A stretch of DNA of 64,000 nucleotides from Seison nebaliae (taxonomy: Eukaryota > Rotifera > Pararotatoria > Seisonacea > Seisonidae): contig JALJEE010001688.1 in assembly GCA_023231475.1 (NCBI GenBank), positions 1-64,000 of the forward strand. Reading direction: 5' to 3'. Positions 1-11,060 of the stretch are shown here, one piece after another (positions within the stretch are counted from its first letter, which is position 1; every line of letters begins with the position of its first letter). The notes under the pieces are model-generated. The model saw only the letters and a program-made list of their open reading frames with translations. It made no database searches and was not told the origin of the DNA. The position numbers and the translations under genes are program-made.

Positions 1-13
1 TTCGTCATTTCAG

Positions 14-596
14 TTTATCAGAAATCAAAAAAGAAATATTTAAGATTTATTCTCAAAATTCAACTATAAATGTTTCTCACTTTTTCTTCTTCTCATTGAA
101 TAATTTCATTAATTTCATGATTGATAGATGGACAATATGACTCGTTAGTTTCCGTATCTGTTATTATTCTTCCCAAAAGTGAATGAATTGGTAGAATTGA
201 AAATTATGATCTTGAAAAATGAATATGAAGCGAAGAAGATACGTTATGAGCAATTGAAGAATGAAAATGAGAATTTCCTGATAAAGATGGACATGTCATC
301 AAATCAACATTATTCCACAGTTAATCATTTGTCATGTCATCAAATCATTATCTGATTCTTCTTGTCAGTTCCAACAAACTTGTCAAATTTTAACATTTCT
401 AGATGGAATGTTCTCCAAGTTACGTCCCGATATATTAAAACGACATTTGCCTATCGGATTGGAATTGCTTCATATCAACTCGTTGACATTCTCTGTCCAT
501 CGATTCGATATCAAAAATGTGATGCTATGTCTGGAGATGGTGGAACAATTCATTTTGGATCGTCGAGATGTCTCTGTGATTGTGGATGATGATTGA
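14..596 (+). CDS. 3' end of an unidentified coiled-coil protein gene
   Basis: Three exons join in frame: 14-71, 149-319 and 369-596, with introns of 77 and 49 nt (donors GTTTCT and GTTAAT, acceptors GTTAG and GTCAG). The gene continues upstream of the window. The middle exon encodes a charged, heptad-like stretch rich in Lys, Glu and Asn (for example KNEYEAKKIRYEQLKNENE). The last exon encodes about 75 hydrophobic and mixed residues and ends in an Asp triplet before TGA. I do not recognise the family and assign no function. It lies tail-to-tail with PPIH, only 91 bp between stop codons. The reading frame stays open across both introns, which supports a real gene, but the first exon boundary rests on one splice acceptor at 12-13. 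Confidence 0.55.
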
Positions 597-687
597 AAGA
601 TAAATTGTGGAAAGAGATAAATTATTTAATTTCATCAGAAAAGAAAACCATAAATAAAAAAATTAAGTTCGGAAAATATTGATAGAA

Positions 688-1221
688 TTACATTTCTCCA
701 CATTGTGATATGACGACTGGAATTTTCGGTCTATTATTTTGTCCAACAGGAACATTCTCTAATTTTCTAACAACTAACATTCCATCAATCACTCGACCAA
801 ACACCACATATTGATCATCTAAGAATTCAGCTTTCGTACATGTTATATAAAATTGACATCCATTCGAATCTTTTCCTTTATTCGCCATCGCTAATAGACC
901 AGCATGACTGTGTTTCATAGTAAAATTTTCATCAGCGAACGGACCTCCATAAATTGAACAAATTCCTGTTCCTTCTCCATTATTCACAAAATCGCCACCT
1001 TGTATCATGAAGTCTTTGATGATTCGATGGAATGGACAGTTCTTATAACCATATGGAACTCCATCTTTCTTATATTCGCCCGTACAAAATTGACGGAAAT
1101 TCTCCGCTGTTTTTGGGACGACATCATTGAATAATTCGAATTTTATTCTTCCGACATCTGCATTCCCTATTGATACATCAAAGAAGACTATGGGATTATT
1201 GGGATTAGCCGTTTGATCCAT
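688..1221 (-). CDS. PPIH: Peptidyl-prolyl cis-trans isomerase H (spliceosomal cyclophilin)
   Basis: Single-exon gene of 177 residues, the same length as human PPIH. It is a whole cyclophilin domain: the FDVSIG strand near the N-terminus, [14 protein letters not shown], the active-site block [15 protein letters not shown], and the C-terminal [19 protein letters not shown]. The short insert with [10 protein letters not shown] and the ending QCGEM are characteristic of the PPIH group rather than cyclophilin A. In other animals PPIH is a nuclear protein that binds PRPF4 of the U4/U6.U5 tri-snRNP and isomerises prolyl bonds during spliceosome assembly. The start codon gives the expected N-terminus. 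It lies 101 bp downstream of DHPS on the same strand. No introns and no missing catalytic residues seen. Confidence 0.95.
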   Translation of the reverse strand: MDQTANPNNPIVFFDVSIGNADVGRIKFELFNDVVPKTAENFRQFCTGEYKKDGVPYGYKNCPFHRIIKDFMIQGGDFVNNGEGTGICSIYGGPFADENFTMKHSHAGLLAMANKGKDSNGCQFYITCTKAEFLDDQYVVFGRVIDGMLVVRKLENVPVGQNNRPKIPVVISQCGEM

Positions 1222-1322
1222 TTATTAACTAGTAAATAATTAATCTGTAATCAATAAAATTATTATAAATATTTATTAGAAATCGATAGAAAATAATGGA
1301 AATTATAGTCTAATGGTAAATG

Positions 1323-2447
1323 CTACCGTTTATCAGCTAAATATCTGAAGAATGTCTGTGCAACAATCATAGGGAAAAGAATCGTAGCTTCTCCGAAAAG
1401 TTTAACACTCTCCGAATTCTCTCTTACTTTGCCCCAACTGACAGCTTCATCTGGCCTTGCACCAGAATCACTTCCATCATATTCGGAAGCAATATTCAAA
1501 TAGACGGTATAATCCGCACCGTTTCTCATTAGATTAGCATTACAAATATGATGTTTGATGACTCCACCACCAACGATGATCATTCCCGTTTTATGACTCC
1601 ATTTGGCCATTTCATTGACATGAACCAAATCTTCCACAATGTCTATTTGGATCGATGGTTTGTTATTGATGGTTTGTCGGAGTGAATGAAAATATAACAT
1701 GTCACCAATGGAGCCATCGGTGAGTGCAGGACAGAAAACAGGAATGTTATTCTTATGAGCCCAATAGAGAACAGAAGATTCGTCATTAATCTTCTCTCCC
1801 AAATAATTGCACAATTTCGATGGAGTCCATTTCTTTCCTTTCTCTTCTTGCTCCAATAGACATTTGTCGAGTAGTGGCATAATCCAATCTTCGAATACAC
1901 AATAATTATCGTTAGCGATTAATAAATTACCAATACGATTCACACCAGCCTCTCTCAATTTCTTTCCTTCTAATTCAAATGATCCCAAATAAGTTGGAGC
2001 GAAACATTTGATGAGATCTTCTTCTACTCCACCAGCCGTCGTCACTAAACAATCCACCAAAGAATTTTGTATTAGAAATCGGATAACTTCTCGATTACCA
2101 GAACTAATTTGATTGGACGTACATCCCAAGAAGATTGTTAGTTTGGGAATGTTTAATGGAAATGGACCGAAAGTTTTCCTCATCGAATCATCTGGAGAAA
2201 TTTCTTCTTTCGACTCATATCGATCCTCAATCATTTTATTAATAATTCGAATGGCATTAGTCAAATTTAATGATTGCATTCCTGCATTAGAATAAGTAGA
2301 AATGAAATCATTTAAATCGATTCTTTTCTCTTCTAATCTCTTCTGAAAATCGATTCCATACACTTTCTCCTTCAATAGAGTCGTATCATTTGTCGCCGGA
2401 GTAATATCACGACCTGTCATCGTATGTTTTATATCACCATCCGCCAT
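1323..2447 (-). CDS. DHPS: Deoxyhypusine synthase
   Basis: Single-exon gene of 374 residues (human enzyme 369). It makes deoxyhypusine on a lysine of eIF5A, transferring the butylamine part of spermidine with NAD as cofactor; the enzyme is cytosolic. Visible family signatures are the NAD-binding block TIFLGCTSNQISSGNREVIRF, the TTAGGVEEDLIKC segment, PVFCPALTDGSIGDML, VGGGVIKHHICNANLMRNGA and SGARPDEAVSWGKV. The Lys of SWGK, about residue 340, corresponds to the catalytic lysine that forms the enzyme-substrate intermediate. The N-terminus is slightly variable, as usual. Upstream lies a 546-bp spacer shared with the divergent hnRNP gene. Confidence 0.96.
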   Translation of the reverse strand: MADGDIKHTMTGRDITPATNDTTLLKEKVYGIDFQKRLEEKRIDLNDFISTYSNAGMQSLNLTNAIRIINKMIEDRYESKEEISPDDSMRKTFGPFPLNIPKLTIFLGCTSNQISSGNREVIRFLIQNSLVDCLVTTAGGVEEDLIKCFAPTYLGSFELEGKKLREAGVNRIGNLLIANDNYCVFEDWIMPLLDKCLLEQEEKGKKWTPSKLCNYLGEKINDESSVLYWAHKNNIPVFCPALTDGSIGDMLYFHSLRQTINNKPSIQIDIVEDLVHVNEMAKWSHKTGMIIVGGGVIKHHICNANLMRNGADYTVYLNIASEYDGSDSGARPDEAVSWGKVRENSESVKLFGEATILFPMIVAQTFFRYLADKR

Positions 2448-2993
2448 CTTTAACTTAAATAGAATAGTTTAGAATTGGGTAATATGATTCGAATGAAACG
2501 AATGAGTAAAACGTTTGACTTCAGCTAAACTTTCTTAATTTGAAATGTGGAGCTTATAATTTAGTGATTGGAAGAAAGTTGAAAGGAAGTTGAAAAGGAG
2601 ATGTTTGAATTGAATGCAATATCTCATCCATGTACAGTACAGTCGATGTGAAATTTAACTTCTGCCTCTAAACTTTCTTTATTAATTGTCGAGAGAAAAA
2701 ATAAGTGGGAAAAACGAAATAATCTTCTCAATTTATCAAACTTCCCTTCGCAGAACGAATTCTTCTCTGTTCGCTCATCCAATTGACATTTAACTGGACC
2801 AATCGACCATCGTTGTGCGTACACGTCATTGACAGTTGTTGGTGGATCATTGAATTCTAATTCAGGAAAGTGAGAGAGGAGACAAATTATTTTCCAACAA
2901 AAATAAATCTTTCACTAGTCATTTGTCTCGTGTGTCAAACTGAAGCGCTCAAGATCATCAATTAGTTCACACTGTTCTCCCAAGTCGCTTAAA
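2448..2993. promoter_or_regulatory. Divergent intergenic region between DHPS and the squid-like hnRNP gene
   Basis: 546 bp separate the two start codons, which point away from each other. The stretch must hold both promoters and 5' leaders. No TATA box or other motif stands out. A 66-codon open frame on the minus strand (2624-2824) has no recognisable similarity and probably belongs to leader sequence. Confidence 0.4.
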
Positions 2994-5812
2994 ATGAATT
3001 CGATTGTTGCTGGAAATCAGTCAATGAACTCATGGATCCATCCAAAGTTGGAATTTCCTTCATAATCCTTTAATCATGTCATTATTATATTAATAATTCA
3101 AATCAATTGTTATTTCTTATGATGTTAGGAAAGTGTTTGTCGGTGGATTGGATTGGAGCGTCGAAGAGAAAGAAATACGTGAATATTTCGAGAAATATGG
3201 AGAAGTATTGGAAGTTCAATTGAAGAAAGATAAAGAGACTGGCAAATCGAAAGGATATGCATTCATTTTATTTGCAGTTAAAGATGTTGTGAAAGCAGTT
3301 TGATGAATTTAAACTTTCAATATTATTCAATATTATTCAATATTATTCTTATTATTTAATATTCTTAGATATTGAAAGATAGTAAAGTTCATTCGATTAA
3401 TGGGAAGAAAGTGGATGTAAAGTCGGCGACGATGAAAGGACAAATGCCTCAAACGAAAGTATTTGTAGGTGGATTGGATGCAAGCGTCTCAGAAGAAACA
3501 GTCAGAGAACATTTCTCCAAATTCGGACAAGTTCAATTGATTCATTCATTTCTTTTTTTCAATTTTCTTTCATTGATAACACTCAGATTAGTGAAGTTGA
3601 GATGCCTTATGACAAAATAAAGAAAATGAGGAAATCTTATTGTTTCATCGAATTCGATGATGAAGATTCAGTGCGAAACATTTTGAAGAATGGAAATTGC
3701 AAACAGACCATTGCTGGACACCAGGTTCGGAAACAGATACCAACATCTTTAAACATACCACTCAATTCATCATCATTCGTCGTGAGTTGAGTTCCGTGTG
3801 AGAAATGATTAAGGGACATATAGCTTAGGAATCAGTAGGATTAATAATTATCCAACAAATCTTTTCCCATTCCATGGATAGATTGTCAATTAATTACAAG
3901 GAATTTAATTTGGTTAATCACAATCATCATCGCCACACAAACTACATTCATTAAAAATCAATTGAATAATTATTGATATTTGGTTCGTATATTTCTTCAT
4001 TTCCATACTTATATTTCTTTCGATATTCATTTAATTTCAATTCTCTCTCTCTCTCTCTCTTCATGAATCCTTCAATCAATTTATCGATCACAAATCAATT
4101 CATCTTGAATTTCTACAGAAATTTAAGAAATTCCATAAAATATGGAGGATTGATAGATTCATTTATTTTGGAGATTCAATTGATCATTGAGAATATATTA
4201 TATTTTTATATTTTATTTTTTCTTTTCGATTCTGATTCACATCTTTTATTTTATTTTATTTTAGACTGTTCTTTGATATTGTTGTTAACTGTTATTATTG
4301 TTGTTTAATATCAATTTTTTATCTTACCAATATCAGTCTAGTTTCTTTTTATTTTTCATTTCATTTATTCGTCTCATTAATGGTGATGGAAGTGGGAGGG
4401 AGTATTGTGGAGGAAGATCATCCACAATCACCTCTAACGAATTGGAATGTAAGAAGTTGAAAGGAACATTTAATGGGAAAAATATTCTGAGACGAAATAT
4501 GGATTTGGTACAATATCGAAATATTTTCAAATTTTTTTTGAAACTTTTCTTTTTAGAAATTAATAATTTCTTTTCAACTCAAATTCATTCTTTCTCTTTT
4601 ATATTTTCATCTCTTTTATATAACAAGAAGGCAGTTGGAATTTCATTCCAGCACGAACTTACAATTATTCCAGAAAAATGATTTTGGCTTATGTCATAAA
4701 AATTTTTATTCGTCAGCTGATAATATTCATTTTTGATCGACACACAAGAGAGAGAGAACATCTTTCACCTTTTACTTCATTTTCATTATTAAGATTTTTC
4801 CTTTACTTCTCTTAGTCGATGATAAAGTTAGATTTTTCTTTTCAAAGGAAACGGAAGGGAAATTTTTAGAACTTTCTTTCTCCAATATAAGGAAATATAG
4901 TTTATGGAAATATCGATGTTTCTTTTTCATGATTTTCTGAAACTGAATTTATGATATTTCAAACACTTTCTTTTCGTTTTTCCACATTTTTATATTTAAT
5001 TCACTTCATTCAATTCATCTTCTAATCTCTCTTCTATCTTTCATTATTTGATCATCTCTGAATTTATTGATTAGGTTGATGTCAAATCTGTTATTCAACG
5101 AACAAATATTCAACCGAATATGAATGCACAAAATAATAATTTGGCGAATTGTTCCGTCATCACAGCTCTGTCAGGTAATGCTGGTGGTGGAGCTGGTCAC
5201 TTCGGATTTAGAGGACCGGAATTCGGGGGAATGGCAGGAGCATTTGGAGATTGGAATAATAATTATGGTTGGCAATATCCCAATAATCCGTTGCCAGTAA
5301 TGCCAGTAAATTATTCATTACCAATGGCATCGAATAATTCGAGATTGGGTAAAAATCTACATAATTATACAAATGGCAATTTAACTGCAAATATTAATCA
5401 TGCTAATCCCAATAATAATTTAACGAATAGTACTGCCGTTAGAAATATTGTTGCAGCGGCTAACGGCCGCAATCCACGAGGAGTGATGATGACGGCCGTT
5501 TCAACATCGGCTGGAGTCGCAAGAGCTGGCATCAAAATGGAAGGAGTAGATGGTCAAACAGTCTCTGTCACTGGAGCGACTGGAGATCCTGCGTGGATTA
5601 AAAATGAAACTCCTTTTGTATATCAACAACCGACGACACAATTACAATGGGATGTCTCCCAATCTCAACATATGCCTCAACATTCTTATGAGAATAGTTA
5701 TTCTTATCATACAGCACCTAATTCGAGTACACAAATTATACCGGGACAGGTGAATACACAAATACCAACGGAATATAGTCATCATTGGAGTGGAGGTGTC
5801 AATGGTCAATGA
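2994..5812 (+). CDS. sqd: Two-RRM hnRNP, squid / hnRNP D-A/B type
   Basis: Five exons join in frame: 2994-3046, 3129-3297, 3369-3530, 3587-3724 and 5075-5812, giving about 419 residues. RRM1 has RNP2 VFVGGL at about 20-25 and RNP1 KGYAFILF at 59-66. RRM2 has RNP2 VFVGGL at about 105-110 and RNP1 KSYCFIEF at 144-151. RRM2 also carries EVEMPYDK and IAGHQVDVKS, which closely follow Drosophila Squid (EVEMPFDK, IAGKEVDVK). The C-terminus is low-complexity, rich in Asn, Gly, Gln and Ser, as in hnRNP prion-like tails. Family role: binds pre-mRNA and mRNA for splicing, export and localisation. Exon 1 is very short and its ATG follows an AAA context. All four donors start GTT. Intron 4 is unusually long (1,350 nt). 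Confidence 0.9.
3319..3349 (+). repeat. Short 10-bp tandem repeat in hnRNP intron 2
   Basis: The unit TATTATTCAA occurs in tandem at 3321-3330 and 3331-3340, followed by a partial third copy. It lies inside the 71-nt intron 3298-3368, so it makes up almost half of that intron. Confidence 0.7.
4041..4060 (+). repeat. (CT)n microsatellite in hnRNP intron 4
   Basis: A run of about nine CT dinucleotides within the long intron 3725-5074. Pyrimidine tracts like this can bind PTB-type factors, but no function is shown. Confidence 0.8.
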
Positions 5813-6318
5813 GGAGAGGGGATGTAATTCAAAGAACACTCACCTAAATGATGAGAGACGATGAATGAGAATAAAATTCATTTTAAATTGAAACACTATC
5901 TCTTCTAACATTTATTTGACGTTCTATTGTTGTAATTGGATGAATAATATTCGCATGTTTTCTTTTTTCAATTTATCGATAAACTCTAATTTTTGTTATA
6001 CATTAAATCATTGATGGTTGAAGGAAGTTGATGAATAAAATTTCTTTTTCTCCTTCACAATTCACAGAAAAGGACAAGAGTTGAATAAATTTCTGAAAAT
6101 TTTCAGGTGGAGAATTTTATGTTTATTATGGATTAAGAATAAGTTAAGTTTTATTTGAGAGATGTAAAATTAAAATTCGTTGAGATATTACGAAAGAATG
6201 AGATCGGGTTAAAGATGATCAATTGAAAGTTGACTAGTTTTAGTATCATCATTCGAGTGTCTGAGTGAAGATGGTGAATTTGAGACAATTGAAATGAATT
6301 GTGATTGTTCAACAACTT
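5813..6318. other. Intergenic / 3' UTR region between two convergent genes
   Basis: 506 bp between the hnRNP stop codon (+) and the MARCH stop codon (-). It should contain both 3' UTRs and polyadenylation sites; AATAAA-like hexamers occur near 5870 and 6035. No coding signal seen. Confidence 0.5.
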
Positions 6319-7530
6319 TTAGTTGCGATAGACTATATGAAAATTGGAGAAAGGAGGATCAACTCGACTATTAATTGAAGATTGTCGATGATTGGGTAAT
6401 ATATGTATATTCTTCAATAACGATTGGTACCATGTTGTTGTTGGACTATAATTGTTGTAAAATGTTTGAGATATATTTTCATGATTCTGACCAGTTGAAT
6501 CTAATGATAATGATTGTGAAATCTGTGAGTTTCTTCTGTTGTTATAAGAAATTAAATTTGTTTTGTTATTTTGATTTGATTGGGGAATGACAGTGTTCAT
6601 CGTTTCAGGTTTTGACGTTTGAACTTGTTCATTCAGTTCGTCATTTGAGAAACTTTCTATTTGATTTCCTTCACATTCTTGATTGTTATTATTACTGTTA
6701 TTGTTGCTGTTATTATTCGTGATGATATTGTTATTGAATGAGAGAGGTTGAATGAAGAATAAACGATTACTTTGTCGCCAACGAAAACAGAGTTGAACAT
6801 ACATTCGACATTGTGACCAGATGAAGAGAACGAATCCCATACATCCGATGGCTAAAACGAGTAATCTAGTCCAGAAAACCCAATGGAGATGACCGTTTTT
6901 TATATCTTGTGTCGACTTGTTTATCAAAATGTAAACGGCCCAAATGACACAGCAAATGGCGATAAAGTAGAAGAGAACTGAACAAATAAGTTTGCGCTGT
7001 TCCATTCCATCCATCTCTAACTTCTTCCATTCGATTATCGGTTTTATTTTCGTTTTCATCATAAATTGATGGTGACATAATTCACATCGGGATGAACGTG
7101 CATTCTTGATCCATTTTTCTAGACATGTAGGATGGACAACTTTCAACGTTCCTTTACAGAGACAAGGGGAAATCAACATTTCATGCCATTCATCTGATGT
7201 GAGATGACAAATTCTACACATTTGTGAATTAGTCGAACTAGCATCATTCATAATATGACTATGAATGCTGATGGAGCCAGATTGATTTTCCATTAGTTTC
7301 CTATCAATCAATCTCTCATTATCCACATCATTCAATTCTGTTCTATTCATTTCTTTTAATAAACGATCTTCTTCCACGTCAGTCACTGATGGTAATTCAC
7401 TCTTTATGAATGTATCATGTTCGTCTATTTCGTTCGTGGAATTTCTATTTTGATTTGATCTGTCACTAATACTCTGTCGAATGAGTTTAGTGCAATCTGA
7501 CAACAGATTTGGTACTTCGCTATAATTCAT
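6319..7530 (-). CDS. MARCHF8: MARCH1/8-type membrane RING-CH E3 ubiquitin ligase
   Basis: About 403 residues, intronless from the first ATG at 7530. The frame is open further upstream but has no ATG there, and an acceptor-like TTTTTAG precedes it, so a 5' non-coding exon is likely. The RING-CH domain (about residues 105-153) shows C-x2-C, a Cys pair around SPCLCKG, VHPTCLEKW and CELC, the C4HC3 pattern. Two membrane segments follow, about 181-204 and 222-240, joined by a loop ending WVFWTRL and leading into SQCRMYVQL. This arrangement matches vertebrate MARCHF1/8. These ligases sit in endosomal and plasma membranes and ubiquitinate membrane proteins for internalisation. The N-terminus is acidic and the C-terminal tail is Asn/Ser/Gln-rich. 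Confidence 0.88.
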   Translation of the reverse strand: MNYSEVPNLLSDCTKLIRQSISDRSNQNRNSTNEIDEHDTFIKSELPSVTDVEEDRLLKEMNRTELNDVDNERLIDRKLMENQSGSISIHSHIMNDASSTNSQMCRICHLTSDEWHEMLISPCLCKGTLKVVHPTCLEKWIKNARSSRCELCHHQFMMKTKIKPIIEWKKLEMDGMEQRKLICSVLFYFIAICCVIWAVYILINKSTQDIKNGHLHWVFWTRLLVLAIGCMGFVLFIWSQCRMYVQLCFRWRQSNRLFFIQPLSFNNNIITNNNSNNNSNNNNQECEGNQIESFSNDELNEQVQTSKPETMNTVIPQSNQNNKTNLISYNNRRNSQISQSLSLDSTGQNHENISQTFYNNYSPTTTWYQSLLKNIHILPNHRQSSINSRVDPPFSNFHIVYRN

Positions 7531-10221
7531 GTTAATATTTCTAAAAATGGAACATATCTCTTTTCCGGATACGTATCTCGTATGTCTTTGAAATTGTCTA
7601 GTTGCAATCAAATTAGTGATTCGTTTGAAATCGTCTTTCGCGACAGAATTATTTTCTTGTTTCTAATTCCTTTTCTTTTTTTACTTTTCTCCAACTCTTT
7701 TTTACATTTTTGACAAGTTCATAATTATAATTTTATTCTGATGAAGTTGATTTTGATGAGTTGAAGGAATGGAAATTATTTGGTGACAAGTGAAATTATT
7801 GGATTCTCTCGCATTCTCAGTCTGTTCGAATTAGGAATTATTCGGGTGAAGTGGAAGATTGGAAGAACACATATCTCAAATGATGAGAGAAGAAAAAAGA
7901 CGAAAATTCTTTTCACATACAGCGAATTAACATCGATAGATCACAATTGTATTTGTGTATGAAGTGAGATGACATTTTTCATAGATCAAAGTCACACAAT
8001 TACCTGTTCTCCATTTGGGCGGAGAATAGAAATAAACTATTTAATCTTCTCATTCACTCACTGTTATCGTTATTGTTTTGCTTATTAACGAAAATAATGT
8101 TTATCTTCATTATTATTGCTATATAGAACAATTATTATCCTTTCGATCAAGAGAGAAAACAAAAAAAACTGCACCATTACAGAGATATAAATAATCGTTC
8201 GAACAATATATATATAGTTGCATATGTTCGTATGTTCTCCTTATTATTGGGAAGAGAGTATTCTTATAATTTTTCCTATTAGCATAAATAAACATATATA
8301 TATATTTATATAAATATTATAGAAAACAATCAGATATCTAGGAGAGATATTACAATACCAATTATTGTTCTTCATTCGTATTATCGATACCTCAATCGAT
8401 GCCTTATTAGTTCTTTCGTAATCTGTGTCTCAAAATATCTGTATCTACTTATATTATTCAATCGTTTCCCTTCTGCAACAATGTTCAATACTTAACTTAT
8501 ATATAAAAGAACATAAATTTTTATTTATATTCACATACGTGTCTATATTTATATAATGTGTTGCGATTGTTATATATAGACGGTTTGTATATGCGCATTA
8601 TCGGAATACATATTCTATACATACAATCTACATGCAAGTCATGTAAACGATTCTGTAGACGAAAGTTCGATTGCTTGACAATTTCGTAGTGTGCGAAATA
8701 GTGCATTCGACATAGTGAACAAAATGGTCAAATCGTTCGCGCTACCTTGATTTTTGATAATCCAATCGAGTTGAATAGGAAGAAATCGTTTAATACACCA
8801 TTAATATGTTTATGAAATTTTGAAATTATCCTTAATATTCTTAGTCCGACATTATGCCAAATATTTTTCCGTTTGTCGAACGATTCCTTGAATATTGGAA
8901 ATAAATCGTATTTTTTTCCATGTTACCCAAATCACAAAGAGAATACGCACAATATACGTACAAGAAGAAAATAAAATATTTATAATTACTCGTGATATTA
9001 TATAAATTCAATATGTTTATTTCATTTCCTTCCATCTGCACGAATCTTACATGCATTTCTTCCATCTCAATTCAACTCACTAATTTCCTACTAGTATAGT
9101 TTCTTGATGTTTTTTGGTTATACAATATGTATGGTTTGTATGTCCAATATGAAAAGACTAAATTGATGTATATACGTCAAGTTAAAACGTATAGACATTG
9201 TCCTTAACCATAATTTCGGAGTAGTTCGTCAGTATGAGACAAGGAACATTTAACAAACTCGACATTTTCGAAACTCTAATGAACAATGGATGAATAATTA
9301 AGTAATGACAGAATGGTTTTTTCTTTGGGAAGACACTATTGTTGAAGAATTTTATTTTAATTTACAAAATGAATGATTAATCCTTAACCAATTATACGCC
9401 ATTAACAGTATAATTTTTAATCGTATATAAGACAATGTATGATTAAAAGTGTAATCAATTAGGTACAGTTCTTCGCTTCCAATAATATAAAAAGAATTCC
9501 TCTTACATTCAAATTAAATTACGAATTTCTACAAGATTAATATACCATATTCTCGATATGCACATATATCATATTTTAATGCGTTAGTGAAAACATATAA
9601 ATGATAAACAATCCAATATTTACTAACTGCTAGGTAAAATGTTTACCATTCAATTTATATGATGAAGATGGATACTGTGTTAAAGTTAAGTTAAAGTTGA
9701 ACGAGGTTTATGAGAATATTGATGAGAACGGAAAATAATTCTATTCAGACAAATGTTTAACTGATTAACTATTTAATTCCAATGATGAAGAAATATAGAG
9801 AAAAATCTTTATATTTGTCGATGTACTCCCAATTTAATATTCTGCTTCAACATTTAAATATTGTAATATGACATCGTTATCAGATTTGTTCGACTGATAG
9901 AGCTCTTACATCGAATAGAATGTGAGATTAATAAGTGAAATGATAACAAATGTTTTTAGCTGAGAGTTCTATACATAAAAATATCGTACATAATATTGAG
10001 CGAAATCTTTTCCTTAGGATCAAAAAGTTAACATTTTACAAAAGAGCAATTTATGTGCTTTCAAATGAACTATAAATAAGTTAAAACTGATTAGTATTAG
10101 ATGTAAAATTTTGGAAAAAGTAATGAAAAAATTTTCTCTCTCACTTTGATAAGTTTAAGTAATTGCATTTGAATTTGGATGATATTTTTGGGTTCTGTTC
10201 AATTACTAGATATTATTTAAA

Positions 10222-10372
10222 CAAAAAAAATTAAAATTGGTTCAGTTCAGATTAATTGCATGTTAAAAATCGAAATATTACATATTTCTTAATTTACGGA
10301 ACTTTAACGAAAATATTCCGATTTTCAACATGCAATTAATCCAGTTAAACTGAACCAATTTTAATTTTTTTT
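10222..10372. repeat. Long inverted repeat, possible MITE
   Basis: Two arms of about 57 nt face each other around a spacer of roughly 32 nt. The left arm is about 10222-10279 and the right about 10312-10372. They share the core ATTAATTGCATGTT, the outer block TTAAAATTGGTTCAGTT and an AAAATCG/CGATTTT inner block. Arms differ by a 4-nt indel and a few substitutions, so the element has started to decay. A transcript would fold into a long hairpin. There is no coding capacity. A non-autonomous inverted-repeat transposon or a hairpin RNA locus would both fit. Confidence 0.7.
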
Positions 10373-10679
10373 AATTATTAAGATCTTTTTTTCTTTCAAT
10401 TTGTATTCATATAACGATGGATGATCAATATGAGAATTTGTCCTCAATTAATGATTTAGATTATGGTTTAATTATTAGGGTTTTAAAATTGAGTAAGATT
10501 TTATTTCGACATAAATTTTAATTTAATTTAAAATCAAGAACAATAATTGGAAAGGTGTTTTATTCTATCCGACTCGAATCCTGGAAAAATAAACCTTTTC
10601 TGAATTTGATTGTGAATAATTGTGTCATATTCATCGTATATTCATAATAATAAATAATATCAATCGATAATATCGATAA

Positions 10680-11060
10680 TACGATGTCTCGATCGAACAT
10701 ATAACAGAACAATACGGGTGTTGCTTGGATGAAGTAAACCTTTCAGCCGAGCATTTATGTTTTCTATCTCTGAACTAAGTCTTTACCATTTGTTCAATCT
10801 CTTAGATAATTAAGAATTTTGGAATCTATCACTTTCGTCTGATTTTCCGGTTCCATCATTTAATAATTGTGAGATGTTTTCGTCTCCTATCAATATCTTT
10901 TGTAATTATTATTCGTTAGCGGTGGCTACCTCCTTAGAAGCTGCCCGTTCTACCATCAATAACCTTGATATCTCATCTTTCATTCTCGATTCTCTTTATC
11001 ATGTTTGTCCCTTTTTGCAAAAAATAAGGAAAATGTCTGGTAGTGGTTTTGTCTAAATTT
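10680..11060 (-). pseudogene. Decayed coding-like stretch (unidentified)
   Basis: On the minus strand several short frames have protein-like composition that AT-rich spacer does not show. Around 10900-11060 the pieces KRDKHDKENRE and, one frame away, MKDEISRLLMVERAASKEVA read like a Lys/Glu-rich coiled coil. Further down come LQKILIGDENISQLLNDG, then EIENINARLKGLLHPSN. Stops and frame changes separate them. It may be the remains of a retroelement gag-like or other coiled-coil gene. The plus strand also has an 80-codon open frame here that overlaps the same DNA. Family unknown. Confidence 0.3.

Noticed and set aside
1300-1325. tRNA A-box-like string TAGTCTAATGGTAAATGC
   Set aside because: No matching B box or cloverleaf downstream, and it overlaps the 3' end of DHPS.
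5208-5390. Antisense open frame inside the last hnRNP exon
   Set aside because: It is a shadow of the low-complexity coding strand.
7531-7611. N-terminal extension of the MARCH-type protein by 27 residues
   Set aside because: The open frame begins at TTG with no ATG, and an acceptor-like site precedes the ATG at 7530; the extension is more likely intron or leader.
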